Source of the DNA: Aquitalea sp. LB_tupeE
GTDB lineage: Bacteria; Pseudomonadota; Gammaproteobacteria; Burkholderiales; Chromobacteriaceae
Direction of reading: 5' to 3'
NCBI RefSeq assembly: GCF_013391415.1
Contig: NZ_JACAXB010000007.1
Span: 89,507-153,506 of the forward strand
DNA length: 64,000 nt
In this document: positions 17,395 through 26,801 of the stretch, piece by piece
Numbering within the stretch: position 1 is the first letter of the stretch
Layout: each line of letters starts with the position of its first letter
Position numbers and translations under genes: made by a program
The notes under the pieces: generated by a model
What the model saw: the letters and a program-made list of their open reading frames with translations, nothing else
Databases searched by the model: none
What the model was told of the DNA's origin: nothing

Positions 17395-18972
17395 TCAAGT
17401 CGTCGGCAAGGCTGCAGCCAGCAATTGGCGGGTATAAGGCTGTTGCGGACTGGCAAATACCCGGGCGGTCGGCCCCTGCTCCACCACCTTGCCAGCCTGC
17501 AACACCAGCACCTGATGCGCGATGGCACGAATAACCGCCAGGTCATGGCTGATGAACAGATAGCTCAGGCCATACTTGCGCTGCAGGCTGCGCAATAGTT
17601 GCAGCACCTGCTTTTGCAAGGTGGCATCCAGTGCGCTGGTGGGCTCGTCCAGCAAGATCAGTCTGGGCTTGAGGATCAACGCACGGGCAATGGCAATACG
17701 CTGACGCTGGCCGCCGGAAAATTCGTGCGGATAGCGTTCCATCATTTCGTGATGCAGGCCGACCTCTGCCAGCGTTGCAACCACTTGTTGGCGTATCTGC
17801 GCGGTACTGAGTCCCGGTTGATGCAAGGCCAGCCCCTCCGCGACGATCTGCCCCACCGTCATGCGTGGCGACAGCGAGGAAAACGGGTCCTGGAACACCA
17901 CCTGGAAATCCTTGCGCGCCCGGCGCAGCTTGCCGCCATGCAAGGCATGCAATGCCAGATCATCCAGCCGGATTTCCCCTTCGCAGGGCAGCAGACGCAG
18001 CAGCGCCAGCCCCAGCGAGGTCTTGCCCGATCCGGACTCACCCACAATGCCCAGCGTCTGCCCCGGCGGCACCTGCAGCGAGACATCCTGCAATACGGTG
18101 CGGCTACGCTGGCGGAACCAGCCACCGGCCACCGGATAGCTCACCATGATGGCACTGGCTTCCAACCGGGGCCGGGTGTCCGCTGCGGGCGCGGCATCGT
18201 CCTCCAGCGTGTCTGGGCGGCTGGCCAGCAACTCGGCAGTGTAAGGATGGGCCGGATGGCTGAACACCTGTGCCACCTTGCCGCTTTCCACCACCAGGCC
18301 GCCACGCATCACGACGACCTTGTCGGCAAAGCGCCGTACCAGATTGAGGTCGTGCGTGATGAACAACACCGCCATGCCCAGTTCCTGCTGCAATTCATCC
18401 AGCAATTGCAGGATTTGCGCCTGCACCGTCACATCCAGTGCGGTGGTGGGTTCATCGGCAATCAGCAACCTGGGCTGGCAAGCCAGCGCCATGGCAATCA
18501 TCGCGCGCTGACGCTGACCGCCGGACAGCTGAAAGGGGTAGCTGTCTATCTTTTCGGCAGCATCGGTAATGCCGGTACGCAACAACAGGCGAATGGCCTC
18601 GGCCCGCGCTTCACGGGCATTCAGTCCCAGATGCAGGGTGAGGGTTTCGCCAATTTGCCGGCCAATGGTGAACAGCGGATTGAGCGCATGCATGGGCTCC
18701 TGAAAAATCATGGCGATGTCGCGGCCACGGATTTGCCGCAGGCGTTGCTCGCCCACGCCCAGCAGCTCTTCGCCTGCCAGACGGATGGAGCCCGTCAGCC
18801 GCACATCCGGGTTCAGCTGCAATAGCGCCTGGGCGGTGACGGTTTTGCCGGAGCCGGATTCGCCCACCAGTGCCACTTTTTCGCCTGCCGCCACACTGAA
18901 ACCGACCGAGGACAGTACTTGCTGCCGGCCAAAGTGGGCATTGAGCGCGGCAACGGTCAACAGGGTTTCCAT
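17395..18972 (-). CDS. yejF: Peptide ABC importer, duplicated ATPase
   Basis: YejF-type protein (525 aa) with two complete ATPase halves in one chain. Each half has Walker A GESGSGKT and a signature (LSGGQRQR in the first, FSGGQRQR in the second). It powers a YejABEF importer; in E. coli this system takes up microcin C and related peptides. ATG 18972 is chosen over the longer frame because it begins METLLTV, the usual start, one base after the yejE stop. It is the last gene of the leftward yejABEF operon. Confidence 0.93.
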   Translation of the reverse strand: METLLTVAALNAHFGRQQVLSSVGFSVAAGEKVALVGESGSGKTVTAQALLQLNPDVRLTGSIRLAGEELLGVGEQRLRQIRGRDIAMIFQEPMHALNPLFTIGRQIGETLTLHLGLNAREARAEAIRLLLRTGITDAAEKIDSYPFQLSGGQRQRAMIAMALACQPRLLIADEPTTALDVTVQAQILQLLDELQQELGMAVLFITHDLNLVRRFADKVVVMRGGLVVESGKVAQVFSHPAHPYTAELLASRPDTLEDDAAPAADTRPRLEASAIMVSYPVAGGWFRQRSRTVLQDVSLQVPPGQTLGIVGESGSGKTSLGLALLRLLPCEGEIRLDDLALHALHGGKLRRARKDFQVVFQDPFSSLSPRMTVGQIVAEGLALHQPGLSTAQIRQQVVATLAEVGLHHEMMERYPHEFSGGQRQRIAIARALILKPRLILLDEPTSALDATLQKQVLQLLRSLQRKYGLSYLFISHDLAVIRAIAHQVLVLQAGKVVEQGPTARVFASPQQPYTRQLLAAALPTT

Positions 18973-18973
18973 C

Positions 18974-20005
18974 TCAGCCTTTCCGGGTGTCCAGCGCGGC
19001 ACGCAGGCCTTCGCCAATGAATATCAGCAATAACAGGGTGACGGTCAGCACCACAAAGGTGGGCAGCGCAATCCACCAGGCATCCAGATTATCCTTGCCC
19101 TGTGCCAACAGCTCGCCCAGGCTGGGCGTGGACGATGGCACGCCAAGGCCAAGAAAGTCCAGGCTGGTGAGTGCCAGAATCGCCCCGCTCACCCGAAATG
19201 GCAGAAAAGCCAGTACCGGCGTCAGGCTATTGGGCAGCACATGCCGCCACATGATCTGCCAGCTGTTCAGCCCGCAGGCGCGCGCAGCCAGTACGTAGTC
19301 CATCTGCCGGTTGCGCAGGAATTCTGCCCGCACGTAATCGGCCAGGCCCATCCAGCCAAACAGGGTGAGCAACAGCAACAGCAGCCACAAGCTGGGGTTG
19401 AACAAGGACGCCAGGATGATCAGCAAATAGAGTTCTGGCAGGCTGCCCCAGATTTCCAGCACACGCTGCAACAGCAGGTCGAACTTGCCACCGAAAAAAC
19501 CTTGCAAAGCACCAAACAATACGCCCAGCAGAGTGCCAGACACGGTAAGCGCCAGCGCAAACAGCACCGATACCCGGAAGCCATAAATCAACCGTGCCAG
19601 CACATCCCGCCCGCGGTCATCAGTACCCAGCACATTGTCGTTGGACGGAGCGGCCGGGTTGGGGTTGTCGGCAAAATAATTGACGGTGTTGTAGCTGTAA
19701 GGGTTGGGCGCATAAATGGCGAAATTGCCTGGCCGGGCAAACTGATCCTGGATGAAGGGGTCCAGGTAATCGGTAGCGGTATCGAAATCGCCACCAAAGG
19801 CGGTTTCCTGATAATCGAACAGCACCGGGAAATACAGCTGGTCGTGATAACGCACCACCAGCGGCCGGTCGTTGGACAGCAGCTCGGCCCCCAGCGACAG
19901 GACAAAAAACAGCAAAAACAGCCACAGGCTGTAAAAGCCGCGCTTGTGCTGGCAAAAGCGCCGCCAGGCGCGCTGGGTCGGGGTCAGGCCGGGTGCGTGG
20001 CTCAT
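18974..20005 (-). CDS. yejE: Peptide ABC importer permease
   Basis: YejE-type permease (343 aa). It has an N-terminal helix around residues 23-43, a long periplasmic loop, and then the DppC-like transmembrane core with the cytoplasmic coupling segment (DYVRAEFLRNRQMDYVLAARA). The loop pattern FDYQETAFGGDFDTATDYLDPF is characteristic of the YejE group. The start overlaps the yejB stop by four bases. The partner in the membrane is YejB. Confidence 0.93.
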   Translation of the reverse strand: MSHAPGLTPTQRAWRRFCQHKRGFYSLWLFLLFFVLSLGAELLSNDRPLVVRYHDQLYFPVLFDYQETAFGGDFDTATDYLDPFIQDQFARPGNFAIYAPNPYSYNTVNYFADNPNPAAPSNDNVLGTDDRGRDVLARLIYGFRVSVLFALALTVSGTLLGVLFGALQGFFGGKFDLLLQRVLEIWGSLPELYLLIILASLFNPSLWLLLLLLTLFGWMGLADYVRAEFLRNRQMDYVLAARACGLNSWQIMWRHVLPNSLTPVLAFLPFRVSGAILALTSLDFLGLGVPSSTPSLGELLAQGKDNLDAWWIALPTFVVLTVTLLLLIFIGEGLRAALDTRKG

Positions 20006-21051
20006 CGCTCCCCTCCGTCAAAACTGACCCGCGGGTCCACCAGCACGTAGCTCAGATCAGACAAGAGCTTGGCCACCAGCCCCAGCAGGGTGAACACATA
20101 CAGGCTGCCCATCACCACCGGGTAATCGCGCCGCATCACGGACTCGTAGGACAGCAGGCCCAGCCCGTCCAGCGAAAACAGGGTTTCAATCAGCAGGCTG
20201 CCGGTAAAGAAAGCGCCGATGAAGGCGGCCGGGAAGCCGGTAATCAGCGGAATCAGCGCATTGCGGAACACATGGCGATACAGGATGGCGCGCTCGGACA
20301 AGCCCTTGGCACGGGCGGTATACACATACTGACGGCGGATTTCCTCCAGAAACACATTCTTGGTGAGCATGGTCATCACTGCCAGATTCCCCACCACCGA
20401 GGCCGTCACCGGCAGCACGATGTGCCATAGATAATCCAGCACCTTGTCGATAAGGCTCAGGCTGTCCCAGTTGTCGCTTACCAAGCCGCGCAGCGGAAAC
20501 AGCTGCCAGAAACTGCCGCCACCAAACAACACCAGCAAGGCCACCCCCAGTACGAAGCCCGGAATGGCGTAGCCCAACAGGATGGCTGTGCTGCTGGCCA
20601 GGTCGAACAGGCTGCCGTCACGCACCGCCTTGGCAATGCCCAGCGGAATGCACAGCAGATAGGTGATGAAGAAGGTCCACAGGCCGATGCTCATCGACAC
20701 CGGCAGCTTGGACAGAATCAGCTGCGCCACCGACTGGTGATGGAAAAAGCTCTCGCCCAGATCGAAACGGGCGAAACCGGCCAGCATGTGTCCAAAGCGC
20801 TGCAAGGGCGGCTGATCAAAGCCATACAGTTTTTGCAATGCCTGCAATTCTTCCGGCTGCAAGCCGCCACGACTCTTGAACAAGCTGCTGGTGGCGGTGG
20901 TTTCACCGGCCACACCGCTATGGCTCAGTTGCTGCACCATTTGCTCCACCGGCCCACCCGGCACGAACTGGATGATGGCAAAGGTGAGCGCCAGCACGCC
21001 GATCAGCGTGGGAATCATCAGCAACAACCGTTTCAGGATATAGCGCCACAT
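20002..21051 (-). CDS. yejB: Peptide ABC importer permease
   Basis: YejB-type permease (349 aa) of the DppB family. It begins MWRYILKRLLLMIPTLIGVL, the usual membrane start, and contains the EAA-like coupling region RRQYVYTARAKGLSERAILYRH. The frame is open well upstream inside yejA, but ATG 21051 follows the yejA stop by only two bases and gives the standard length. It pairs with YejE. Confidence 0.93.
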   Translation of the reverse strand: MWRYILKRLLLMIPTLIGVLALTFAIIQFVPGGPVEQMVQQLSHSGVAGETTATSSLFKSRGGLQPEELQALQKLYGFDQPPLQRFGHMLAGFARFDLGESFFHHQSVAQLILSKLPVSMSIGLWTFFITYLLCIPLGIAKAVRDGSLFDLASSTAILLGYAIPGFVLGVALLVLFGGGSFWQLFPLRGLVSDNWDSLSLIDKVLDYLWHIVLPVTASVVGNLAVMTMLTKNVFLEEIRRQYVYTARAKGLSERAILYRHVFRNALIPLITGFPAAFIGAFFTGSLLIETLFSLDGLGLLSYESVMRRDYPVVMGSLYVFTLLGLVAKLLSDLSYVLVDPRVSFDGGER

Positions 21052-21053
21052 GC

Positions 21054-22841
21054 TTATTTTTTCTCCCACCAGGTTTCGATGGCCCACGTGGTCGGGCTGT
21101 AATACAGCGGCAGCCTGGCCGGTTGACCAAAGCGGTTCCACCAGGCCATGCGGTGATACGGCAGATTCCAGTTGGGCACCAGGTAATAGCCGGCACGCAG
21201 CACCCGGTCCAGTGCATGGCTGGCGGCCAGCAACTGCTGACGGCTGGCAAAATGCTGGAATTGCGGCAGCAAGGCCTCCACTGCCGGGTCGCACAGCCCG
21301 GCCCAGTTTTGCGAGCCGGGGGTCTGCGCGGCCTGGCAGCTGTGGAAGTCCAGCTGTTCGTTGCCTGGGCTGTTGCTGGCGGCATACACCACCACGGTCA
21401 TGTCGTAGTCAAAATCATTCAGCCGCCGCTGATAGATGGCCGGGTCCACCACCCGCACGGTCAGGGTGATGCCCAGCTTGGCCAGATTCTGCTGCCAGCC
21501 GCTGGCCACCCGGTCGTATACCTTGGAATAGGTCAGAAACTCGATACGCAGCGGGCGGCCCAGATGGTCCACCAGCTTGCCGCCTTCGTAGCGCCAGCCT
21601 GCCTCGAACAGCAACTGACGCGCCTCGCGCAGATTGCGGCGGATGCCGTAACGCCCATCGGTGAAGGGTGGCTCCACAGGCAGGCCGAATACCGCCGGGT
21701 CCAGTTTTTCCCGGATCGGTTCCAGCAGTTTCAGTTCGTCCGGCCCAGGCAGGCCGCTGGCTGCCAGCTCGCTATTAGTAAAAAAGCTGTTGCTGCGCCG
21801 GTACTGACCATAAAACAGGTTGCGATTGGCCCATTCGAAGTCAAAAGCCAGGCTGATGGCCTGTCGCAGACGTTTGTCGGCAAACTGAGGCCGCCGCAGA
21901 TTGAACACAAAACCCTGCATGCCTGCAGAACGCTGGTGCGGCAGGGCTTTCTTGACGATGCGGCCATCGTCGAACTTGGGGCCGATATAGCCACGCGCCC
22001 ACTGTTTGGCCATGTTCTCGGCCGAAACATCAAACTCACCCGCCTTGAAGGCCTCCAGCCGGGCGGTTTCGTCCTGATAATAACGGTAGCCAACTTCATC
22101 AAAATTGAACATGCCGCGCCGTACCGGCAAATTGGCTGCCCAGTAATGCGGATTGCGCTGGAAGCGGATGTTCTTGCCCAGCTGGTACTGGCTCAGCACA
22201 TAGGGGCCGGAACCCACTGGCGGCAGCAGTACCATATCAGCCAGCGTCTTGCCTGCGGGAATCCACTGTCGGGAAAACACCGGCAGCTGGCACAGAATCA
22301 TGTGCAATTCGGAATTTTTGCGCTTGAAATCAAAGCGCACGGTATTGGCATCCAGCGCCACCGCTTGCTTCACATCTGCCCAATACAGCCGGTACAGGGG
22401 AGCGGCGCTGCGGTCGCGGGTGAGGGTATTGAAGGAAGCTACCACATCAGCGGCCTGCACCGGCTGGCCGTTGGCAAAACGGGCCTGTGCATTCAGATGA
22501 AAACGAACGGACAGCTTGTCGGCCGCCAGCTGCATGTCGTCTGCCAGCAAACCGTAACATGTGTAAGGTTCGTCCTCGCTGTTCACCCCCAGGGTATCCA
22601 GCGTCAGGGCTTCCACGCCATCGGCCTTGTCGCCCTTGAGCGTGAATGGATTGAGCGTGTCAAAACTGCCTTGTGCCGGCAAAACCAGCCGCCCCCCCTT
22701 GGGCGCAGACGGATTGACGTAGTCAAAATGTGTAAAGCCTGCCGCATATTTCGGCACATAGCCCAGCGCCTGAGACGGCGCAGCCATGCCGCTGCCCGCC
22801 CACAGCAGCAGCATCACCCCCAAGCAATGTAAGTGTTTCAT
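21054..22841 (-). CDS. yejA: Periplasmic peptide-binding protein
   Basis: YejA-type extracellular solute-binding protein (about 595 aa, SBP family 5). A signal peptide is visible (positive MKHLHC, hydrophobic core VMLLLWAG, cleavage near GMAAPS). The mature start SQALGYVPKYAAGFTHFDYVNP and the GGRLVLPAQGSFDTLNPF stretch are typical of YejA. ATG 22841 gives a normal signal peptide; an in-frame ATG at 22862 is also possible, and neither has a strong ribosome site. It heads the yejABEF operon and is divergent from fabI. Confidence 0.92.
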   Translation of the reverse strand: MKHLHCLGVMLLLWAGSGMAAPSQALGYVPKYAAGFTHFDYVNPSAPKGGRLVLPAQGSFDTLNPFTLKGDKADGVEALTLDTLGVNSEDEPYTCYGLLADDMQLAADKLSVRFHLNAQARFANGQPVQAADVVASFNTLTRDRSAAPLYRLYWADVKQAVALDANTVRFDFKRKNSELHMILCQLPVFSRQWIPAGKTLADMVLLPPVGSGPYVLSQYQLGKNIRFQRNPHYWAANLPVRRGMFNFDEVGYRYYQDETARLEAFKAGEFDVSAENMAKQWARGYIGPKFDDGRIVKKALPHQRSAGMQGFVFNLRRPQFADKRLRQAISLAFDFEWANRNLFYGQYRRSNSFFTNSELAASGLPGPDELKLLEPIREKLDPAVFGLPVEPPFTDGRYGIRRNLREARQLLFEAGWRYEGGKLVDHLGRPLRIEFLTYSKVYDRVASGWQQNLAKLGITLTVRVVDPAIYQRRLNDFDYDMTVVVYAASNSPGNEQLDFHSCQAAQTPGSQNWAGLCDPAVEALLPQFQHFASRQQLLAASHALDRVLRAGYYLVPNWNLPYHRMAWWNRFGQPARLPLYYSPTTWAIETWWEKK

Positions 22842-23150
22842 CTTGTTATACGGCTTACGCATTGATCATGACTAGCTTATCATTATGGCTTTTATCCCTG
22901 TCCGGACAGGCCGGTGCTGTGCATCAACTGCCGCAGCGACAGGATTTTAAGATTCATCGTGGCTAGAATAGCCTGTTTCAACATGGTGACGGAATGCAGT
23001 CCGATACCGTTTTACTGCTTGTTACCACGATATAAACCTTTTTCCGAGCACCTGCCGTGTCCTGCAAGGCAGGCTGTAGGACAATCCCCACGACAGCGTA
23101 GCGCAGGCTTGGGTATAATGCTCCCCTGTTTCTACCAAGAAGGACTCCAA
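22842..23150. other. yejA-fabI divergent region, 309 bases
   Basis: It contains the fabI promoter (23090-23119) and a 14-bp perfect palindrome built on CTGTCCGGACAG at 22897-22910, about 55 bases before yejA, which may be an operator. No gene is seen. Confidence 0.5.
23090..23119 (+). promoter_or_regulatory. fabI promoter
   Basis: A perfect -10 TATAAT (23114-23119) has a partial -35 (acGACA, 23090-23095) 18 bases upstream. Transcription would begin about 25 bases before the fabI ATG. Confidence 0.7.
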
Positions 23151-23939
23151 ATGGGCTTTCTGCAAGGCAAAAAAATTCTGATTACCGGCATGATTTCCAA
23201 CCGCTCCATCGCTTATGGCATCGCGCAAGCCTGCCACCGCGAAGGTGCCGAGCTGGCGTTCACCTATGTGGTGGACAAGCTGGAAGATCGTGTACGTGAA
23301 ATGGCCAAGGATTTTGGCAGCGAACTGGTGTTCCGCTGCGATGTACAAAGCGACGAAGAAATCAATCAGTTGTTTGTTGACCTGGGCAAACAGTGGGACG
23401 GCCTGGACGGCCTGGTACACGCCATTGCCTTCGCCCCGCGCGAATCGCTGGAAGGCGACTTCCTGGACGCACTGAGCCGCGAAGCATTCCAGACCGCACA
23501 CGATGTGTCATCCTACAGCTTCCCGGCGCTGGCCAAGGCAGCCCGCCCGATGATGCAAGGCCGTAACGGTGCCCTGCTGACCCTGTCCTACCTGGGCGCG
23601 GTACGTGCCATCCCCAACTACAATGTGATGGGTCTGGCCAAGGCCAGCCTGGAAGCATCGGTACGCTTCATGGCGGCCAGCCTGGGCAAGGACGGCATCC
23701 GTGTGAACGGCCTGTCCGCCGGTCCGATCAAGACTCTGGCTGCTGCCGGTATTTCGGGCTTCTCCAAGCTGCTGTCGATTGCAGCCGGCCAATCCTGTCT
23801 GCGCCGCAATGTGACCACCGAAGAAGTCGGCAACACCGCTGCTTTCCTGCTGTCGGACCTGTCCTCCGGCATCACCGGCGAAATCACCTATGTGGACGCC
23901 GGCTTCAGCATCAACTCGATGAACGTGCCGGACGCCTGA
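23151..23939 (+). CDS. fabI: Enoyl-[acyl-carrier-protein] reductase (NADH)
   Basis: FabI (262 aa) catalyses the last reduction in each cycle of fatty acid elongation. It shows the NAD-binding start [20 protein letters not shown], the [13 protein letters not shown] segment, and the catalytic Tyr147, Tyr157 and Lys164 in [20 protein letters not shown]. The length is standard and the C-terminal [13 protein letters not shown] is intact. The frame is open for 79 codons upstream, but ATG 23151 has an AAGGA site and follows a clear promoter. FabI is the target of triclosan and isoniazid-like inhibitors. Confidence 0.97.
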   Translation: MGFLQGKKILITGMISNRSIAYGIAQACHREGAELAFTYVVDKLEDRVREMAKDFGSELVFRCDVQSDEEINQLFVDLGKQWDGLDGLVHAIAFAPRESLEGDFLDALSREAFQTAHDVSSYSFPALAKAARPMMQGRNGALLTLSYLGAVRAIPNYNVMGLAKASLEASVRFMAASLGKDGIRVNGLSAGPIKTLAAAGISGFSKLLSIAAGQSCLRRNVTTEEVGNTAAFLLSDLSSGITGEITYVDAGFSINSMNVPDA

Positions 23940-23996
23940 TTCCGCAGCTTTCATCGCACATCTCCTCAGGTTTGGTTTACTGACGGGATAAGCATT

Positions 23997-24032
23997 ACAG
24001 GGCGCTCTCCTGCCGGGACAGCGCCCTGTTTG
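23997..24032 (+). terminator. fabI terminator
   Basis: A ten-base perfect stem (23997-24006 with 24020-24029) followed by TT. The T-run is short. Confidence 0.7.
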
Positions 24033-24040
24033 CATGCATG

Positions 24041-24061
24041 GCTCCACCATACGGTGGATGG
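24041..24061 (+). promoter_or_regulatory. Shared 21-bp element upstream of moaF
   Basis: It includes the inverted repeat TCCACC-N4-GGTGGA followed by TGG. Eighteen of 21 bases recur in inverse orientation at 26671-26691, before the second SDR gene. It ends 59 bases before the moaF ATG. A regulator site is inferred. Confidence 0.6.
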
Positions 24062-24119
24062 TTACCCTCCCCGCCCCATTGCACACTGCGCCCACACCCA
24101 CCCTCATCAGGAGCGCAGC

Positions 24120-24947
24120 ATGAGTACTCAACCCGTTTTCATCCCGGTCGGCGATCTGGCCGACGGTTTTGCCCCCGACAGCCACATCCTGCCTTTCAGC
24201 CCGCTGCTGCTGGGCCGTCAGTTGCAACTGCATTTTGCCGATGGCAGCCGTGCCCGCTTGCAAGTGAATACCGCAGACTGCCAGCTGACGACATTGACCG
24301 ACGGAGAGGCGTCAGGCTTCAGCGGCCAGGGCCGCTATCGTGCCAGCAGCCTGCGCCTCGGCATCGTGTTGCTGGATTTCCTGCCGGAAGGGCAGCACGG
24401 GCATTCACTCAGCCTGGTACTGGATCTGGCACATGGCCTGTTCACTGCCGTGGCCGGGATGCTGCCGCAGGCGGAAGATGTCGCCCGTTCCGTCTTCAGC
24501 CGAGTATTGGCCGGTGAGGCGCTAACCGCTGTGGACTGCCGCTTTGCCCATGGCTGCATCGACCAGCCGGTAACGGCACACAGCGCGCTGCATCACAGTA
24601 CGGATGAGTTGATCGGCCTGCGCAACCAGTACCGCTACAGCCCCACCGAATGCTACGAACACATTTATCTGAATAGCCACTTCTATACCTGGCAGTGCCT
24701 GCAAGGGGTGGAGCAAGGGCTGGCCGATGTGGACCGCTGTCATTACTTCAAGCTGGCAGAGCAGCTTTATCTGTTTGTGTGGCGGGAAAAGATTGTCCCC
24801 ACGCTGGGCGTGGTGCTGATCGACCTGCAACAGCTGAAAACCGATGGCAAGATCTTCGGCTACCAGGGCAATGACTTTTCTGCGCTGTCCAACTTCCCGG
24901 TCGGTGCCATCACGCAGATTCTCAATCACACCAGCCACCCACTGTAA
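24120..24947 (+). CDS. moaF: MoaF-family protein
   Basis: A 275-residue soluble protein of the MoaF family, with an N-terminal domain (to about 120) and a C-terminal domain. The C-terminal segment YRYSPTECYEHIYLNSHFYTWQCLQG and the FVWREKIVPTLGVVLIDL stretch are characteristic. The family is often labelled molybdenum cofactor biosynthesis, but the name comes from a monoamine-inducible (tyramine) operon of Klebsiella, where as I recall it is paired with an SDR gene. The same pairing is seen here. Its biochemical role is not known. ATG 24120 follows AGGAG. It is 15 bases from the next gene. Confidence 0.8.
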   Translation: MSTQPVFIPVGDLADGFAPDSHILPFSPLLLGRQLQLHFADGSRARLQVNTADCQLTTLTDGEASGFSGQGRYRASSLRLGIVLLDFLPEGQHGHSLSLVLDLAHGLFTAVAGMLPQAEDVARSVFSRVLAGEALTAVDCRFAHGCIDQPVTAHSALHHSTDELIGLRNQYRYSPTECYEHIYLNSHFYTWQCLQGVEQGLADVDRCHYFKLAEQLYLFVWREKIVPTLGVVLIDLQQLKTDGKIFGYQGNDFSALSNFPVGAITQILNHTSHPL

Positions 24948-24962
24948 GCCGGAGCACAGCCC

Positions 24963-25742
24963 ATGCTGAACCTGGATTTTGCCGGCAAAGTGGTGTTGGT
25001 GACCGGCGGCGCACAAGGCATAGGTGCCGCCATCAGCCAGCTGTTTGCCCGCCACGCGGCCACGGTGGTGGTGGTGGATGTGCAGGGAGAAGCGGCCCGG
25101 GCCACCGCTGCTGCCTTGCAGGCGCAAGGCTTGAGAGCCTGCGCCTGCCAGTGCGATCTGGCGGAACCGGAACAGGCCAACGCACTGATAAAACAGGTGC
25201 TGACACAACAGGGCCGGCTGGATGTGCTGATCCACAACGCGGCCTATTTCCCGCTCACGGCGTTTGCTGACATCACCCCACCCTTGTTACAACGAACGCT
25301 GGCGGTGAATCTGCAGGCGCTGTTCTGGCTGAGCCAGGCCGCCCTGCCCGCCATGCGTGCACAAGGCGGTGGCCGCATGCTGGTGACGTCCTCGGTGACC
25401 GGCCCGCGGGTCGCCTATCCGGGGCTGGCGCACTATGCCGCTTCCAAGGCCGGGGTCAATGGCTTCATCCGCGCTGCCGCACTGGAACTGGCGGCCGATG
25501 GCATTACCGTCAACGGCGTGGAACCGGGCATGATTCGCACCCCGGCCATGGATAATCTCGGGGACGACAGCCTGAATGCTGCCATCGCCCGCAACATTCC
25601 ACTGGGACGACTGGGCGAGCCGGGAGATATTGCCGCAGCCATGCTGTTTCTCGCGTCAGATGCCGCAGCCTACATCACCGGGCAGACCATCATCGTGGAC
25701 GGCGGTGCCACCTTGCCGGAAAGCACGGCGGCGCTGCACTGA
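24963..25742 (+). CDS. Short-chain dehydrogenase/reductase (SDR), MoaE-like by context
   Basis: A 259-residue classical SDR. The cofactor motif TGGAQGIG is at residues 14-21, an acidic residue follows the second strand (VVVDV, suggesting NAD), NNAY-type HNAAY is present, and the catalytic YAASK is near residue 160. The C-terminal ITGQTIIVDGG is standard. It is translated directly after moaF, so it may oxidise or reduce an intermediate of amine catabolism. The substrate is not readable from sequence. Confidence 0.85.
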   Translation: MLNLDFAGKVVLVTGGAQGIGAAISQLFARHAATVVVVDVQGEAARATAAALQAQGLRACACQCDLAEPEQANALIKQVLTQQGRLDVLIHNAAYFPLTAFADITPPLLQRTLAVNLQALFWLSQAALPAMRAQGGGRMLVTSSVTGPRVAYPGLAHYAASKAGVNGFIRAAALELAADGITVNGVEPGMIRTPAMDNLGDDSLNAAIARNIPLGRLGEPGDIAAAMLFLASDAAAYITGQTIIVDGGATLPESTAALH

Positions 25743-25766
25743 AACAATTGCTAGTGCCGCAAACGA

Positions 25767-25795
25767 CAACACCGCCATGTAGGCGGTGTTGTTCA
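25767..25795. terminator. Bidirectional terminator between convergent SDR genes
   Basis: A perfect ten-base stem (25767-25776 with 25782-25791) and five-base loop lie between genes ending at 25742 and 25818. Confidence 0.75.
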
Positions 25796-25817
25796 TTGAT
25801 TCCAATTGCAACTGCAC

Positions 25818-26609
25818 TCAGGACAGTGCGTTGAAAGCCAGGGTAGGCACATCGACAATGCTTGAGCCGCCATCAGCCACAATGGCCGCGCCGGTGATGA
25901 TGCTGGCCTGCTCCGACAGCAGGAAGCGACAGATGCTGGCGATTTCCCCCGGCGCGGCCGCCCGGCGCAAGGGAACATCCGCCGTCACCCGGGCATAGGC
26001 CTCATCCAGGCTGTCGCCATACTGTTGCATCAGCGGCTGCATTTCTTCATCCGCCATCGGCGTTTTCACCCAGCCGGGGCACACCGCATTCACCCTCACC
26101 CCATGCGGGCCGTAGTCCCGCGCCAGCGAGCGGGTAAGGCCAATCAGCGCATGCTTGGCCGTGGTATAGCCACACACCGCCGGCCCGGCGGCCAGCGAGG
26201 CAATCGACGCCAGCAATACCATGGCACCCCGGCTGGCCATCAAGTCCGGCAAGCAGGCGCGAGCCGCAACAAAAGCGGTATCCAGATTGGCGCGTATGGC
26301 GGCCTGCCAGGCTGCATCATCTGTTTCCAGCGCGCAGCCCATGCCCAGGCCGCCAGCACAACACAGCAGGCCGTCAATGCTGCCGAAGCGTTGACGGATG
26401 TGTGCCAGCCAGTCAGGCCAGCATGTGCTGTCCGCCGCATCGCCAGCCAGTGCCAGCGCACCGTACTGTGCAGCCAGCTGCTGCAAAGGCGCGGCACGAC
26501 GGCCAATCAACACCAGTTGCATGCCATCGGCTGCCAGCAATGCAGCGCAGGCTGCGCCTATGCCACTACCGGCTCCGGTAATCACCACGGTTTTGGCTTG
26601 TGCTGCCAT
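25818..26609 (-). CDS. Short-chain dehydrogenase/reductase (SDR)
   Basis: A second classical SDR (263 aa), not closely similar to its neighbour. It shows TGAGSGIGAA near the N-terminus, a basic residue after strand two (LIGRR, suggesting NADP), CCAGGLG in place of NNAG, and the catalytic YTTAK. The C-terminal GAAIVADGGSS is regular. ATG 26609 is chosen for the GGAAGGAAAG site; the frame is open to 26711. A 21-bp element shared with the moaF promoter lies 62 bases before the start, so both SDR genes are probably controlled together. Confidence 0.85.
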   Translation of the reverse strand: MAAQAKTVVITGAGSGIGAACAALLAADGMQLVLIGRRAAPLQQLAAQYGALALAGDAADSTCWPDWLAHIRQRFGSIDGLLCCAGGLGMGCALETDDAAWQAAIRANLDTAFVAARACLPDLMASRGAMVLLASIASLAAGPAVCGYTTAKHALIGLTRSLARDYGPHGVRVNAVCPGWVKTPMADEEMQPLMQQYGDSLDEAYARVTADVPLRRAAAPGEIASICRFLLSEQASIITGAAIVADGGSSIVDVPTLAFNALS

Positions 26610-26670
26610 CTGCTTTCCTTCCTGAAATGAGATCGGGAAAGCACAGTGTAGGCAGGCCGGTTCAACTCCC

Positions 26671-26691
26671 CCATCCACCAGATGGAGGAGC
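26671..26691 (-). promoter_or_regulatory. Shared 21-bp element upstream of the second SDR gene
   Basis: Read on the minus strand it is the same element as at 24041-24061, with three differences, and it ends 62 bases before the ATG at 26609. Equal spacing and orientation at both genes argue for a regulator site. Confidence 0.6.
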
Positions 26692-26762
26692 AGCCTTTGC
26701 ATGTGGCACATATTGCGCCGGGCAAATGGCAGATGGCGACTTGGGAATGGACGCGCAGAATG

Positions 26763-26774
26763 TTAAGATATTAA
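26763..26774 (+). promoter_or_regulatory. Proposed HpaR operator at hpaR
   Basis: TTAAGATATTAA, of the form TTAA-N4-TTAA, lies 28 bases before the hpaR ATG and suggests autoregulation. It differs at one base from the site at hpaG1. Confidence 0.65.
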
Positions 26775-26801
26775 TCACATTGATCTGCCTTCCTGAATCA
26801 C

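Noticed and set aside
21123..22832. A 569-codon plus-strand frame opposite yejA
   Set aside because: Shadow of the real binding protein, which has a signal peptide and operon context.
22897..22910. The palindrome around CTGTCCGGACAG as a LexA box
   Set aside because: LexA boxes have eight bases between CTGT and ACAG; here there are four.
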